Counted from the stretch's first letter, positions 25,653-34,725 are shown. The stretch is DNA of 64,000 nt from Actinomadura terrae (GCF_022751215.1 NZ_JAICDG010000004.1:620001-684000); one strand, 5' to 3'. The notes: generated from the letters alone by a model not told the origin. Made by a program: numbers and translations.

Positions 25653-26750
25653 TCAGCGGAAAAGGATGTCCCAGTGGTCGCTTTCGCGGGCGAATATCGC
25701 ACCCGTCGGTGAGCGATAGAGCTTGGCGCCGTCGCCACGCACCCCCACGAACGGGTAGCGCGTGACAGCACGGTCGACGCACGGCCCCGTCGCGATGTCG
25801 AGTTTGTAGCCGTTTTCGTGACTGTACTGCCCGCCCGCGTGCCCGCGTTCCGTCCCGCCGGTGACGGTGATCTCGCAGCCGCTCTCGCCGGCGAACACGA
25901 GCAGCCCTTTGAGCGAACCCCAGCGCAGTCCCTCGAAGGACGTGCAGGTCGGGATCGACGCGTCGGAACAATTGCCGGTCGAGCGCCAATCGATCCCCTC
26001 CGCGCGCAGGACATACTCGGCGAACTGCTGATCCACCCGAATAGAAGCGGGCATGTCCTTGATATCGGAACGCGGCGGGACCGTCTGATCCGGCGCGTCC
26101 ACCATGCCCAACCCACTCCCCAAGACGGACCGCTGCGGCATGGCCCACGACTCCGCCGACCGCGGGCTCGCGGAAGCTGACGGAGACGCGAGGAAGAACA
26201 GCGCAGCAGCCACGGCAAACGCCGTCACTAACCCAGTCGGACCAACCACCGGATGACCATCCAGCCCCCCACGCCCTGGCCGCACAGCCCCCCGCATACC
26301 GGCCGTTCGAGCACCGGACACACCCGTCCCAGACTCCCGACCGCCGCCCCCTCCAGCACCAGGCACCCCCCTTTCGGCCCCTAGAGCCTCAAGCCCCCAG
26401 CTATCGAACACATGCATGCCAGATATTCCCGCATCTGACGCCTGCGTTCCACACACTCGATTATCGACCGCTCGCATATCGGGCACGCACGCCTCAAACG
26501 ATCGGATACCTGGCATTCGAGCGCTAAGCTCCCGCGCCCCGACCTCTTGGCTGTCGATAACCCAGGAGCTCACGGCTCGCGCGTCAGCCACTCGTATCGC
26601 GGGTGCTCGGACATCCGATGTTCCGGTAACAGGCGCCGAGGCTTCGGCCCCCCGCATCTCGGACGGCTCAGTCCTAGGCGCGGCGTCGCCTCCCGGAGTG
26701 TCGGACGCTGTCCTGCGTTTAAGGGAAGACGTCTGATTGAGCCGTGTCAT
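25653..26750 (-). CDS. M15-like zinc peptidase (D-Ala-D-Ala carboxypeptidase-like) with long N-terminal region
   Basis: The frame from ATG 26750 (GGGGGA upstream) encodes 365 residues. A hydrophobic stretch near residue 165-185 ends in Ala-Ser repeats and looks like a signal anchor. The C-terminal domain has HAGGQYSHENGYKLDI and DHWDI, fitting the HxxG..xD and HWD zinc-ligand pattern of M15 peptidases that trim peptidoglycan peptides. The first ~155 residues are low-complexity with Ser, Ala, Asp and Arg repeats and look derived from repeat DNA. An ATG at 26297 would give a 214-residue protein beginning just before the anchor; which is used cannot be decided. Confidence 0.6.
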   Translation of the reverse strand: MTRLNQTSSLKRRTASDTPGGDAAPRTEPSEMRGAEASAPVTGTSDVRAPAIRVADARAVSSWVIDSQEVGARELSARMPGIRSFEACVPDMRAVDNRVCGTQASDAGISGMHVFDSWGLEALGAERGVPGAGGGGGRESGTGVSGARTAGMRGAVRPGRGGLDGHPVVGPTGLVTAFAVAAALFFLASPSASASPRSAESWAMPQRSVLGSGLGMVDAPDQTVPPRSDIKDMPASIRVDQQFAEYVLRAEGIDWRSTGNCSDASIPTCTSFEGLRWGSLKGLLVFAGESGCEITVTGGTERGHAGGQYSHENGYKLDIATGPCVDRAVTRYPFVGVRGDGAKLYRSPTGAIFARESDHWDILFR

Positions 26751-27554
26751 GTGTCCCCCGTGTTGGCTCTCCGGCGCGGAGAGCGACGGTTCGAGCGCTG
26801 CGCCGCCGCTTCGGGCGGCGACGCCGGGGGGCGCCGGTCGGCTGGACCGGCTCCTGCTCACTGGCGGCCGTTCGGAGGAATGCCCCTCACTTTGATCTTG
26901 TAAACCCGCAGGCCAAGCACCACTCCCTGGCGGCACAGCGACCCACAGGGCCTGCGTGCTGGACGGGGGCCACCTACCCGCATGCCAGGCTGTCAGCCCG
27001 CGCACTCGCTTTCGGCACAGCTGCCTGCGTATGGGTGCGCAGGGCCGCGCGAAGTGGACCACTCATCCGCCTGCTGGGATGAGGGAGGCCCTTAGTGTTG
27101 CTGCGCCTCGCGTGGCTGTGCGAGCGGAGTGACCTGCCCTCCGCATACGAGAGGTAGCCCGCGTGCTCGCGGACGCGGGGCTTGCGTGGCTTGCGTGCGA
27201 ACGGCGGTGGGCTGTGGGGTCGCTTGCGGGCGGACGGTGAGCCGTGGGTTTGCCTGGAGGCGAGCGGAGGCCCGGCGTTGCTGTGGCCTGCGCGGTTCGG
27301 GAGTGGGGTGGCCTGCCTTTCCGCGTATGGGACGCTAGCCCGCAGGGGCGTCCTGCGCGGCGCCCGAGGTGGCCTGCTTGCCCTCCAGCGCGTCCGGGAG
27401 GGTGACCACCTTGCGCAGCGCCTCGTTCGCGGACGCAGGCCTAGCGTGGGCCTGCTTGCGGACGAAGGTTGGATGCGGGTCTGCGGTGGGCGGATGGGGT
27501 TGTGGGTCTGCCTGGGGCGGGCGGGGTGGGGCCGCCCGCCCTGGGGCGGAGGGG
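26751..27554. other. Intergenic region of GC-rich diverged repeats
   Basis: These 804 bases hold no recognisable gene. Imperfect copies are visible, such as CCGCATACGAGAGGTAGCCCG (27138) against CCGCGTATGGGACGCTAGCCC (27321), and several GCCTGCTTGCGGACG-like words between 27220 and 27470. Open frames here are extensions of the neighbouring peptidase frames and have biased composition. The first ~200 bases should contain the promoter of the M15-like gene. Confidence 0.5.
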
Positions 27555-29327
27555 TCAGGGCATGTTGAGGTGTTTGCGGGCGAAGCCGATCTCGGTGGCC
27601 ATTTGCTTGATCCGTTCCTCGACGACGAGGGAGCCGTGGCCCGCGTCGTAGCGGTACATCTCGTGCGGGAGGCCCAGCTCGGCGAGCCGTCCGAGGTAGT
27701 TGTCGATCTGGCGGATCGGGCAGCGCGGGTCGTTCTCCCCCGCCAGGACCAGAACCGGGGCCTTGACCTGGGAGACGTAGGTGATCGGGGACGATTCGCG
27801 GTAGCGGTCCGGTACTTCGTCGGGGGAGCCGCCGAACAGGGAGCGGTCGAAGGCCTGGAGGCCCTCCATCTCGTCCTCGTAGGCGGCGACGTAGTCGGCG
27901 ACGGGGACGCCCGCGATCGCGACGCTCCAGTCGTCGGGCTGGGTGCCGATGCCGAGCAGCGTCAGATAGCCGCCCCATGACCCGCCGGTCAGGACGAGGC
28001 GCTCCGGGTCGGCGAGGCCCGAGGAGACCGCCCAGTCACGGACGGCCTTGACGTCCTCCAGTTCGGTGAGGCCGACCCGCCCCTCGATCGCGTCGCGCCA
28101 CGTCGAGCCGTATCCCGTGGAGCCCCGGTAGTTGACGCGCACCACCGCGAAGCCGTGGTCGACCCACGCGGCGACGGCCGCCACGAACGAGTCCTCGTCC
28201 TGCGCGGTGGGGCCGCCGTGGATGTCGAACACGGTCGGGTACGGGCGGTCGCCCTCCGGTTTGCTGACCAGCGCGTGGATGCGGCCTCCCGGGCCGTCCA
28301 CCCACACGTCCTCGACCGGCACGGACGGCGGGGCCGTGGGGCCCGGCGGGGTCAGCACGACCGCGCCCGACGTCGAGCGGATCACCGGTGGCTCGGCGGC
28401 GGACGACCACGAGAACTCGACGGTCCCGTCCGGACGGACGGCCGCCCCGCCGATCACTCCGCGCGGCGTCTCGATCCGGCTCAGCGCGCCGGTGCCGAGG
28501 TCGTAGCGGTACAGCTCGTCCCGCGCCTCGTGCGAGTGGGAGATCAGCAGCGCGGACCCGTCCGGGTACCAGCTGGCGCCGATCTCGCCGGGCAGGTCGA
28601 GGACGATCTCCTGCTCGGCTCCCGCGACCGCGTCCCAGATGAGCAGTTCGTCCCGGCCGCGCCGCTCGTGCCCGACCAGCAGGCGCGCGTCGCCATCCAC
28701 GGGCGCGAAACCGGCCCCGTAGACGCCCTTGCCAGGCCCATCCCACAGGTCGCCGACCGTGGACCCGTCGGCGCGGACGACCCGGAGCGCCATGTGGCGG
28801 CTGTCGCCGTGCTCGCTGTGCCCGATCGCGACGAGTGTCTCGTCTCGCGAGAGGCCCGCGACGTGCGCGTCCTCGGCGTGGTGGTAGAGCACCTCGGGTT
28901 CGGCGCCGGGACGGCACAGGTGGACGGAGTTGCCGGTGTCGTTCGTCCGCCCGACCACGGCCAGGCCGCTCGCGCCCAGCGCCAGCCCCGCCGGATACGA
29001 GGGCTCCAGCCCCGGAACCGCCGGAACGCTCTCGGTTCCCTCCGGCGCGCCGAACGCGACGCGCTTCCACACGCCGAACTCGTCGCCGTCGGTGTCGGCG
29101 AACCACCACACCCAGGCGCCGGACGGATCGATGGTGCCCGTCCACGTCCCGTTCGGACGGTCGGTGACCTGCCGCCGCTCACCCGACCCGCGATCCCAGG
29201 TGTAGATCTCCCAGGTCCCCGTGACATTGGACTGGTAGATGCTGTGATCCGGGGCGTCGCGCGCCCACCGGGGCAGGCTCATCCGCGCGGCCCGGAACCG
29301 CGCCCGCCAGCGCTCTTCGTCGACCAT
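27555..29327 (-). CDS. S9 family prolyl oligopeptidase-like serine peptidase
   Basis: A 590-residue cytoplasmic protein. The N-terminal ~340 residues form a beta-propeller (repeating blades with W, D and G). The C-terminal alpha/beta-hydrolase domain has the nucleophile motif GGSWGGY near 447, an Asp in LVLAGENDPRCP near 537 and the catalytic His in DAGHGSL near 568. This is the S9C/acylaminoacyl-peptidase type that cleaves short peptides. The ATG follows GGGGAGC. It lies downstream of the beta-lactamase-like gene on the same strand. The substrate is unknown. Confidence 0.92.
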   Translation of the reverse strand: MVDEERWRARFRAARMSLPRWARDAPDHSIYQSNVTGTWEIYTWDRGSGERRQVTDRPNGTWTGTIDPSGAWVWWFADTDGDEFGVWKRVAFGAPEGTESVPAVPGLEPSYPAGLALGASGLAVVGRTNDTGNSVHLCRPGAEPEVLYHHAEDAHVAGLSRDETLVAIGHSEHGDSRHMALRVVRADGSTVGDLWDGPGKGVYGAGFAPVDGDARLLVGHERRGRDELLIWDAVAGAEQEIVLDLPGEIGASWYPDGSALLISHSHEARDELYRYDLGTGALSRIETPRGVIGGAAVRPDGTVEFSWSSAAEPPVIRSTSGAVVLTPPGPTAPPSVPVEDVWVDGPGGRIHALVSKPEGDRPYPTVFDIHGGPTAQDEDSFVAAVAAWVDHGFAVVRVNYRGSTGYGSTWRDAIEGRVGLTELEDVKAVRDWAVSSGLADPERLVLTGGSWGGYLTLLGIGTQPDDWSVAIAGVPVADYVAAYEDEMEGLQAFDRSLFGGSPDEVPDRYRESSPITYVSQVKAPVLVLAGENDPRCPIRQIDNYLGRLAELGLPHEMYRYDAGHGSLVVEERIKQMATEIGFARKHLNMP

Positions 29328-29378
29328 GCTCCCCAGTATCGCGGCTCACGACCGTCCCGAACGAAAACCGGTCCGCCT

Positions 29379-29387
29379 GTGGATAAC
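29379..29387 (-). promoter_or_regulatory. DnaA-box sequence
   Basis: On the minus strand the sequence is TTATCCACA, a perfect consensus DnaA box, in the 62-base gap between the beta-lactamase-like and S9 peptidase genes. It is a single copy, so a function is uncertain. Confidence 0.4.
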
Positions 29388-29389
29388 TC

Positions 29390-30298
29390 TCAGCGATCAA
29401 GGGGGACGGAGCCGTCCGATTTCTCCCAAATGTCATCGGGGACGGTCCTGACCTCCGCCGACCGCGAGCCCGGATTGAGCGTCCGGTGCACGGCCCGCGC
29501 GACGCGCTCGATCGTGGTCACCCCGTACGCCATGGACGGCGTGTCCTGCGTCAACACCACGATCATGTAGTCCTCGCCGTGCCCGTCGAACGCGCCGATG
29601 CTGTGGACGCGCCAGTAGCGGCCCTTCCGGGGCAGCCATCCGTTCTTCACGTGCCACGTCACTTTCGCCGGGCTCCCCGCCGGGGCGCCCCACCGCTGGG
29701 ACGCGATGACGTCGTTCATGAGCCCCAACGCATACGCGCGTGACTCGTCCGGCAGCAGCGCGTTTTGGTGCGTATAGCGGCTGAGCAGCTCGATCTCGTC
29801 CTGCGCCGTGATCTGCGTGAGCCCCCAGTAGCCGGACGGGCCGAGCGTCGTATGCGACATCCCGGCCAGTTTCAGGAACCGGTCCATCCGGGTTCGTCCC
29901 ACCGAGCGCCACAGCCGGGACGCGGCGTCGTTGTCCGAGCGCGTGATCATCTTGTCGGCCAGCGACTTCTCCGTCACCGTCATCGAGCGGTGCTCGTCCG
30001 AGACCTGGCGGAGCAGCCCGCCCAGGATCGTGACCTTGACGACGCTCGCCGAGTCGTAGTGGCGTCCGGCGGCGACCGTGCAACGGATGCCGCGCTTCCG
30101 GTCGAACACCGCAACCGATTCCGTCCCGGCGCGGTCGGCGAGCGCAGTCCGTATGCGCGTACCGAGCGTTTTCGCCATCGTGGGATGCGTGGATGACGCG
30201 CAGACCTCCGCGGCGGCTGAAGCATGGGCCGTCGGTAGCAGAACACTGACCCCGAGCACGGCTACCGACAGCAGGGTCGACGATGGGAGTCCTGGCAC
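29390..30298 (-). CDS. Class A beta-lactamase-like secreted serine hydrolase
   Basis: A 302-residue protein with an N-terminal signal sequence (hydrophobic 8-28, AHASAAA cleavage region). The penicillin-binding fold motifs are S85VVK88, S121DN123 and KNG near 216 in place of KTG or KSG. Two or three Cys residues (33, 73) may form a disulfide. The EXXXN motif of true class A lactamases is not clear, so it may be a peptidoglycan-acting or inactive paralogue rather than a resistance enzyme. It starts with GTG at 30298 and ends 62 bases before the S9 peptidase gene. Confidence 0.82.
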   Translation of the reverse strand: MPGLPSSTLLSVAVLGVSVLLPTAHASAAAEVCASSTHPTMAKTLGTRIRTALADRAGTESVAVFDRKRGIRCTVAAGRHYDSASVVKVTILGGLLRQVSDEHRSMTVTEKSLADKMITRSDNDAASRLWRSVGRTRMDRFLKLAGMSHTTLGPSGYWGLTQITAQDEIELLSRYTHQNALLPDESRAYALGLMNDVIASQRWGAPAGSPAKVTWHVKNGWLPRKGRYWRVHSIGAFDGHGEDYMIVVLTQDTPSMAYGVTTIERVARAVHRTLNPGSRSAEVRTVPDDIWEKSDGSVPLDR

Positions 30299-30463
30299 GC
30301 CGTCACGGTAACGATCGCTGGGCGAGAAGTCCCGGACATGACCGGCAACGGACCCCTACGGAACCGTCAGGATGCGGCCAGCACGGAACGGGCGGGGTGG
30401 TGCGTGACTTCAGGCGGGGCCGGGGGCGGCCCGAGACGCCCCGTGCGGCACCTTGCGGAGCCG

Positions 30464-31258
30464 TCAGGAAGTGGCCAGGCGTCCGCCGAACTGGTCGATC
30501 GCGGCGCGGACCTGGCGGTCCATGGCCCGCGCGAAGCCCGCCTCGACGGTGACCTCGGCGCCGGGACGCAGCCGCGTGAGCGTGTCGGTGAGGTCGCCCA
30601 GGCTGTGGTCGCCGACGCGTCCGACGACGTGCTTGGCGATCAGCCGGACGAACAGCGCGGCCAGATCGTCCATGGTGCGCTGGATCTCGCATCCGGCCGT
30701 CAGCACCTCCTCCAGCGGGACGCCCGCGCCGACGAGCGTGACGGCCGCGTCGAGCTGGCGGCGGCTCCAGAGTGTGACGCGTTCGCCTTCCATTTCGAGG
30801 AGGCCGAGGCAGGCGGCGCGGTCGATGACGCTCGGCAGGTCGTCCTCGCCTGGGAAGAGCGCGGCCAACTCGTCCAGCGTCATCGTCACCGGGACCTCAT
30901 GCGACCACGGCGTCGTCGCCGCCTTCTCGACGCCGAGCACGACGCCGATGTCGCGGCCGAGTTCCCATGCGGACAGCAGTTCGCGGATGCCCTCCAGGGT
31001 GTGTCCGCGCTCTAGCAGGCTGCCAATCATGCGCAGGCGCGCCAGGTGTGTCGCCGAGTACAGGCCGACACGGCCCGAGCGTCGCGGCGGCGGAATCAGC
31101 TTGCGTTCCTGGTAGTAGCGCAGCGTCCGTACGGGAACCCCGGCGGCCTCCGCGAGCTCGCCGATACGGTACTCGCGTCTTGCTCCGGTCGCGGCGGGCC
31201 TGCGGCCCTGCACGCCGTCCCGGCCTCGCGCCGGTTCTTCGCTCACGGCCGCCAGCAT
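30464..31258 (-). CDS. MerR family transcriptional regulator
   Basis: A 264-residue regulator. The winged HTH covers about residues 30-98 (YRIGELAEAAGVPVRTLRYY and ERKLIPPPRR; YSATHLARLRMIGSLLERG). A dimerisation helix follows, then a C-terminal ~140-residue domain of unknown ligand specificity with a single Cys; the long domain suggests small-molecule or multidrug sensing rather than metal. The start is ATG 31258 or GTG 31246. No clear target is adjacent. The beta-lactamase-like gene follows 165 bases downstream on the same strand. Confidence 0.88.
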   Translation of the reverse strand: MLAAVSEEPARGRDGVQGRRPAATGARREYRIGELAEAAGVPVRTLRYYQERKLIPPPRRSGRVGLYSATHLARLRMIGSLLERGHTLEGIRELLSAWELGRDIGVVLGVEKAATTPWSHEVPVTMTLDELAALFPGEDDLPSVIDRAACLGLLEMEGERVTLWSRRQLDAAVTLVGAGVPLEEVLTAGCEIQRTMDDLAALFVRLIAKHVVGRVGDHSLGDLTDTLTRLRPGAEVTVEAGFARAMDRQVRAAIDQFGGRLATS

Positions 31259-31523
31259 AGTTCGTGACGGATGGCAACCCTCCGTGCCTGGGAAGGGCTA
31301 GGGAGGGGCAAGGGTAGGACAGGGGAGAGGCCCAGACCTGCGCGGGGACGCCCAGGGTCGAGCCGGAGGGCGGACGGGCAAGAGGGTGGCCGGAGTCGGG
31401 CAGCGGCCGGACGCGGACGGGCTCGCGGCGATGCGTCGGACGCGGAACGCCTCCATGATCGCGCACGTCAGACCTGCGTTACCCTCGGCCGGGCTCCGGC
31501 ATCCGCGAAGAAAGAGGCCCCTG

Positions 31524-31730
31524 ATGCGGAAGATTCCCTCCGTCGTGCTCGCGACGTCCGTTCTCGTCGCAGGGCTGGGCCTCGCCGGATGCTCCGAGAA
31601 ACGCTGGTGTGAGCACGACGCGACGGACACGAAGGTGAGCGACCGTTACTGCAAGAACGGCACGCCCGGATACGAGTGGGAGTCGGGCAGTAGTCACAAG
31701 AAGCACAAGAAGACCAAGAAGAAGCACTGA
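31524..31730 (+). CDS. Small lipoprotein
   Basis: A 68-residue protein with a lipoprotein signal peptide: MRKIPSVVLATSVLVAGLG followed by the lipobox LAGC. Mature protein from Cys22 has about 46 residues with three more Cys residues and ends in a Lys/His-rich tail (KKHKKTKKKH). GAAAGAGG lies upstream of the ATG. The basic tail could contact anionic wall polymers. No family is recognised. Confidence 0.65.
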   Translation: MRKIPSVVLATSVLVAGLGLAGCSEKRWCEHDATDTKVSDRYCKNGTPGYEWESGSSHKKHKKTKKKH

Positions 31731-31746
31731 CGCATGCGAACCACGT

Positions 31747-31870
31747 CCACCTGACGTGCCCCGTCTACGCGACGCAACCCCTACGTGGCGTGGCCCGTAT
31801 GCGCGACGTACCCATCTGCGTGACATGGCCGTATGCGCGGCGTACCCGTGGTCTACGTGACGCGCCTCGT
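31747..31870. repeat. Degenerate 17-18-bp tandem repeats
   Basis: About seven head-to-tail units with consensus near YTACGYGACGTRNCCCGT, each 16-20 bases long; for example CCACCTGACGTGCCCCGT at 31747 and CTACGCGACGCAACCCCT at 31765. Unit lengths vary, so no frame is kept. The array lies just after the small lipoprotein gene. Confidence 0.65.
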
Positions 31871-32045
31871 GGTTATGACCTTGCGTGGTCGGCGGCGCCG
31901 CTTCTCGTCGGTCTCCTGGGTCGCCTCGGCGGCGATCAGGTCGCGGAGCGTGCGGGGAAGGATGTCCTCGCGACGGTCGGTGAACTGTGAGCGCATCGGA
32001 TCTCTCCCTCGGCAGAAGTCCTTGGTGTGAATCCTCTTGCGGGTC

Positions 32046-32170
32046 GTGCTCGCTGGGACGCGGTGGCCTCAGGCTCAGCGGATGTGGTGGTTTCGAGCTC
32101 GGCGGATGCGGTTGTCTCAGGCTCGGTGGGACGAGATGGTCCCGAGCTCGGCGGACGGGCCGGTTTCAGC
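32046..32170. repeat. Degenerate repeats of about 24-36 bp
   Basis: Four diverged copies share the core CTCRGCGGATG or CTCGGCGGACG preceded by TGGTTTCGAG-like sequence (cores near 32077, 32098, 32122 and 32146). With the previous array they fill most of the 482 bases between the lipoprotein gene and the 88-aa gene, where no coding sequence is seen. Confidence 0.5.
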
Positions 32171-32212
32171 CCCCAGCGGTGTGGGCCCCCCAGGCCCCGG
32201 CGGTATAGGCCC

Positions 32213-32479
32213 TCAGGCGGCGGTAGCGTAGGCAGCGGACACGGTGGAGAGCGCCCAGCGCATCCGAGTGGTGTAGGTCTCCGGGTGGTCGCCCGCCTCC
32301 TGCGCGACGACCGCGGTGCATACGGAACGGTCGCCGCCGCAGGCGCAGAGCCGTGCGTCTATAGCGGTACGGACCTGTTCGGCGGACGGGGCGTCGGACG
32401 CCTGGAGCCCGGAGGCGAACAGGATCTGGGCCAGCTCGGATGTACTCAACGGGGTGAGGCTCAGCGTGTTGTGTGACAT
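32213..32479 (-). CDS. Small hypothetical protein next to an XRE regulator
   Basis: An 88-residue protein starting MSHNTLSLTPLSTSELAQIL, with a CACGGDRSVC Cys cluster near 53-62 and a C terminus TRMRWALSTVSAAYATAA. AAGAAGG precedes the ATG at 32479. It lies 161 bases downstream of the XRE/DUF5753 gene on the same strand, the place where a small partner gene is often found. The motif is not DUF397. I do not recognise the family; it may be an accessory of the regulator. Confidence 0.6.
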   Translation of the reverse strand: MSHNTLSLTPLSTSELAQILFASGLQASDAPSAEQVRTAIDARLCACGGDRSVCTAVVAQEAGDHPETYTTRMRWALSTVSAAYATAA

Positions 32480-32640
32480 CGTGCGCCTTCTTCCTGCGGA
32501 GGGGTTCCTCATTCCCCTGCTTGCTACTTACGACTCTGACGGCTGGCGCGAGTCATCGCTATCGGGGAAAACCCCGACCAAAGGTGGAGTCTTCCCGCAG
32601 ACGATCCGTAGGGTTGCCTCCACCACCAGAACGAAAGACT

Positions 32641-33531
32641 CTATTCCGCAAGACGTTCCATGAGGCGGGACAGCAGGGCGCGGCTCGCGTCCGGGGAGAG
32701 GGCCTCGCGCTCAAGCCGGCTCCAGACGCGCTCGAACGCGTCCGTGTCGGCCGGCTTGTCGAGGTAGAGCGCCGTCGTGAGCAGCTCCACGTAGACGACG
32801 TCCGGAATGGCCTGTTCGTCGAAGCGGAGCACGGTGAACGCGCGGCCCGTGGGTGCGAGGGACGCCCGGTCCGCCGGGATGATCCGCAGGTCCACGGTCG
32901 CGGTCTCGCTCATCCGCAACAGGTGCCTCAGCTGCCCGCGAATCAGGTCGGGGCCGCCCACGAAACGCCGTAACGCCGCCTCCTCCACGATCGCTCCGAG
33001 CGTCCGGCGCCGAGACCGCGCGAACACCCGCTGGCGCATGAGCCGGACGCTGAGCCGGCCCTCGATCTCTATCGGCGGCATGCCCTCGCGGATACCGTCC
33101 CGGATGGCGAGGCTCGCGCGCGCGTAGTCCTCAGTCTGGAGCAACTCGGGGATCTGGCAGGGATCGTAGGTCCGGACGGATCCGGCGGCCTCCTCCAGGT
33201 CCAGATAGGGGTGCGTCCAGGACGGGATCATGTCGCTGTAGCGGTGCCACCAGCCGCGCGCGTTCGCCTCGCGCGCGAGGCGGAGCAGGTTGCGGCGCTC
33301 CCTCTCGTCGGTCACGCCATAGAGGATGAGCAGGTCCGCGATGTCACGTTCCTTGACCGCGGTGCGGCCGAGTTCCATTCGGCTGATCTTGGAGTGGCTG
33401 CCCCGGATCGCGTACCCGGCCTCCTCGCGGGACAGGCCCTTCAGCTCGCGGAGCCTGCGCAGCCGGGCGCCCAGCAGCATGCGCCTGACCGTCGGCCCCC
33501 GGGCGTGGGCGGCCGGCCCCGCAGCCATCAA
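32641..33531 (-). CDS. XRE family regulator with DUF5753 domain
   Basis: A 296-residue protein. The HTH_XRE is at about residues 20-75 (LRRLRELKGLSREEAGYAI, SKISRMELGRTAVKERDI). A DUF5753 domain follows (about 100-290; TYDPCQIPELLQTEDYARAS, RQRVF, VVEEAALRRFVGG-like, VDLRIIPADRA). These regulators are very common in actinomycetes and some control development or antibiotics. The start is ATG 33531 or 33528. A perfect 20-bp palindrome lies 24 bases upstream and is a likely operator for this gene or the divergent AraC-type gene. Confidence 0.92.
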   Translation of the reverse strand: MMAAGPAAHARGPTVRRMLLGARLRRLRELKGLSREEAGYAIRGSHSKISRMELGRTAVKERDIADLLILYGVTDERERRNLLRLAREANARGWWHRYSDMIPSWTHPYLDLEEAAGSVRTYDPCQIPELLQTEDYARASLAIRDGIREGMPPIEIEGRLSVRLMRQRVFARSRRRTLGAIVEEAALRRFVGGPDLIRGQLRHLLRMSETATVDLRIIPADRASLAPTGRAFTVLRFDEQAIPDVVYVELLTTALYLDKPADTDAFERVWSRLEREALSPDASRALLSRLMERLAE

Positions 33532-33554
33532 CGGCGCTCCTCAAGATCGTCACG

Positions 33555-33574
33555 GCACGTGCATATGCACGTGC
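33555..33574. promoter_or_regulatory. Perfect 20-bp palindrome between divergent regulators
   Basis: GCACGTGCATATGCACGTGC is its own complement over all 20 bases and contains the direct repeat TGCACGTGCAT-like core. It lies 24 bases before the XRE start and 87 before the AraC-type start. The position suggests an operator for autoregulation or cross-regulation. Confidence 0.6.
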
Positions 33575-33625
33575 ATCGGAACAATCTTCCCATGCCTGGC
33601 GGACGCTCGAAGGACTATTTCGGGG

Positions 33626-33662
33626 ATGGCCAGAATATGGTTATATGTCAAAATTTGGCCAT
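33626..33662. promoter_or_regulatory. Inverted repeat over the start of the AraC-type gene
   Basis: ATGGCCA and TGGCCAT form 7-bp arms separated by 23 AT-rich bases, the second arm covering the ATG at 33661. TATATG at about 33640 could be a -10 element, making the mRNA nearly leaderless; no ribosome binding site is visible. Confidence 0.35.
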
Positions 33663-34725
33663 GCATCGTGTCGTCGTCCTGGCCCTGGAGGGCGTGTACC
33701 CGTTCGAGTTGAGCATCCCGACGCGGATCTTCACGTCCGCGCGGTCGGCGGCGGGCGAGCCGCTCTACGAGGTCCTCACCTGTAGCATCGACGGCGGTCC
33801 CGTGCGGACGTCGGCCGACTTCTCCATCGCCGTCGACCACGGGTCCGAGCTGGTCGACACGGCCGACACCCTGATCATCCCGCCCTTCGGCCGCGGCCCA
33901 GCGGACGAGACGGACTGGTACCCGCCGTCCCTCGCCGTCACCTTCTCCCGGTTGCGGCCGAAAACCCGAATCGTCTCGATCTGTACCGCTTCCTACGCCC
34001 TCGCCGCCGCCGGGCTGCTGGACGGACGCCCCGCGACCACCCACTGGCAGGAGGCCGACCGCCTCCAACGCCTGCATCCGGAGATCAAGGTCGATCCGGA
34101 CGTCCTTTTCGTCGACGACGGCGATGTCCTCACCTCCGCCGGCGTCGCCGCCGGAATCGATCTGTGCATGCACATCGTCCGCCGCGACCACGGCAGCGAG
34201 GTCGCCAACGGCGTCGCGCGGCGCTGCGTCATCCCGCCGTGGCGTGAGGGCGGGCAGGCGCAGTTCATCGAGCGCCCCGTTCCCGGGCCGTCCGCCGCCA
34301 CCACGTCCGCGACGCGAGACTGGGCCCTCCGGCATTTGCACCGTCCCATTCCGCTGACCGAACTCGCGCGCCACGCGCGCATGAGCGTCCGGACGTTCTC
34401 GCGCCGTTTCCGGGACGAGGTCGGCATGCCGCCGGGCCAATGGCTGACCCAGCAGCGCGTCGAACTCGCCCGCCGCCTGTTGGAGACGACCGATCTCCCC
34501 GTGGACCGCATCGCCGCCGATTCGGGTTTCGGCACCGCCGCCTCCCTTCGCCAGCACCTGGTCGCCACGATCGGCGTCCCGCCGTCCGCCTATCGCCACA
34601 CTTTCCGCACGGCCGAACCCCGCCCCGCCGACCCCGGCCCCGCCGAATCTCGCCCTGCCGAACCGGACCCGGCCGAATCTCGCCCGGCCGCGCCGTACCC
34701 GACCGAGGCCCGGGAGACGGTCTGA
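33661..34725 (+). CDS. AraC-family regulator with DJ-1/PfpI domain (GlxA-like)
   Basis: A 354-residue protein. An N-terminal DJ-1/PfpI-like amidotransferase domain (about 1-185) carries the nucleophile-elbow-like VSICTASYALAAAGLLDG with Cys near 105. A C-terminal AraC double HTH follows (about 220-315; LTELARHARMSVRTFSRRFR, GMPPGQWLTQQRVELARRLL, DSGFGTAASLRQHL). The last ~40 residues repeat ESRPAEPDPA and are disordered. Such GlxA-like proteins regulate catabolic or stress genes. No ribosome binding site is seen, so leaderless translation is likely. The operon target is not visible. Confidence 0.9.
   Translation: MHRVVVLALEGVYPFELSIPTRIFTSARSAAGEPLYEVLTCSIDGGPVRTSADFSIAVDHGSELVDTADTLIIPPFGRGPADETDWYPPSLAVTFSRLRPKTRIVSICTASYALAAAGLLDGRPATTHWQEADRLQRLHPEIKVDPDVLFVDDGDVLTSAGVAAGIDLCMHIVRRDHGSEVANGVARRCVIPPWREGGQAQFIERPVPGPSAATTSATRDWALRHLHRPIPLTELARHARMSVRTFSRRFRDEVGMPPGQWLTQQRVELARRLLETTDLPVDRIAADSGFGTAASLRQHLVATIGVPPSAYRHTFRTAEPRPADPGPAESRPAEPDPAESRPAAPYPTEARETV

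Noticed and set aside
26974..27978. Minus-strand 334-codon frame overlapping the S9 peptidase 3' end
   Set aside because: Half of it lies in a shifted frame of the S9 gene and the rest in repeat-rich spacer; Arg/Pro-rich composition, no family.
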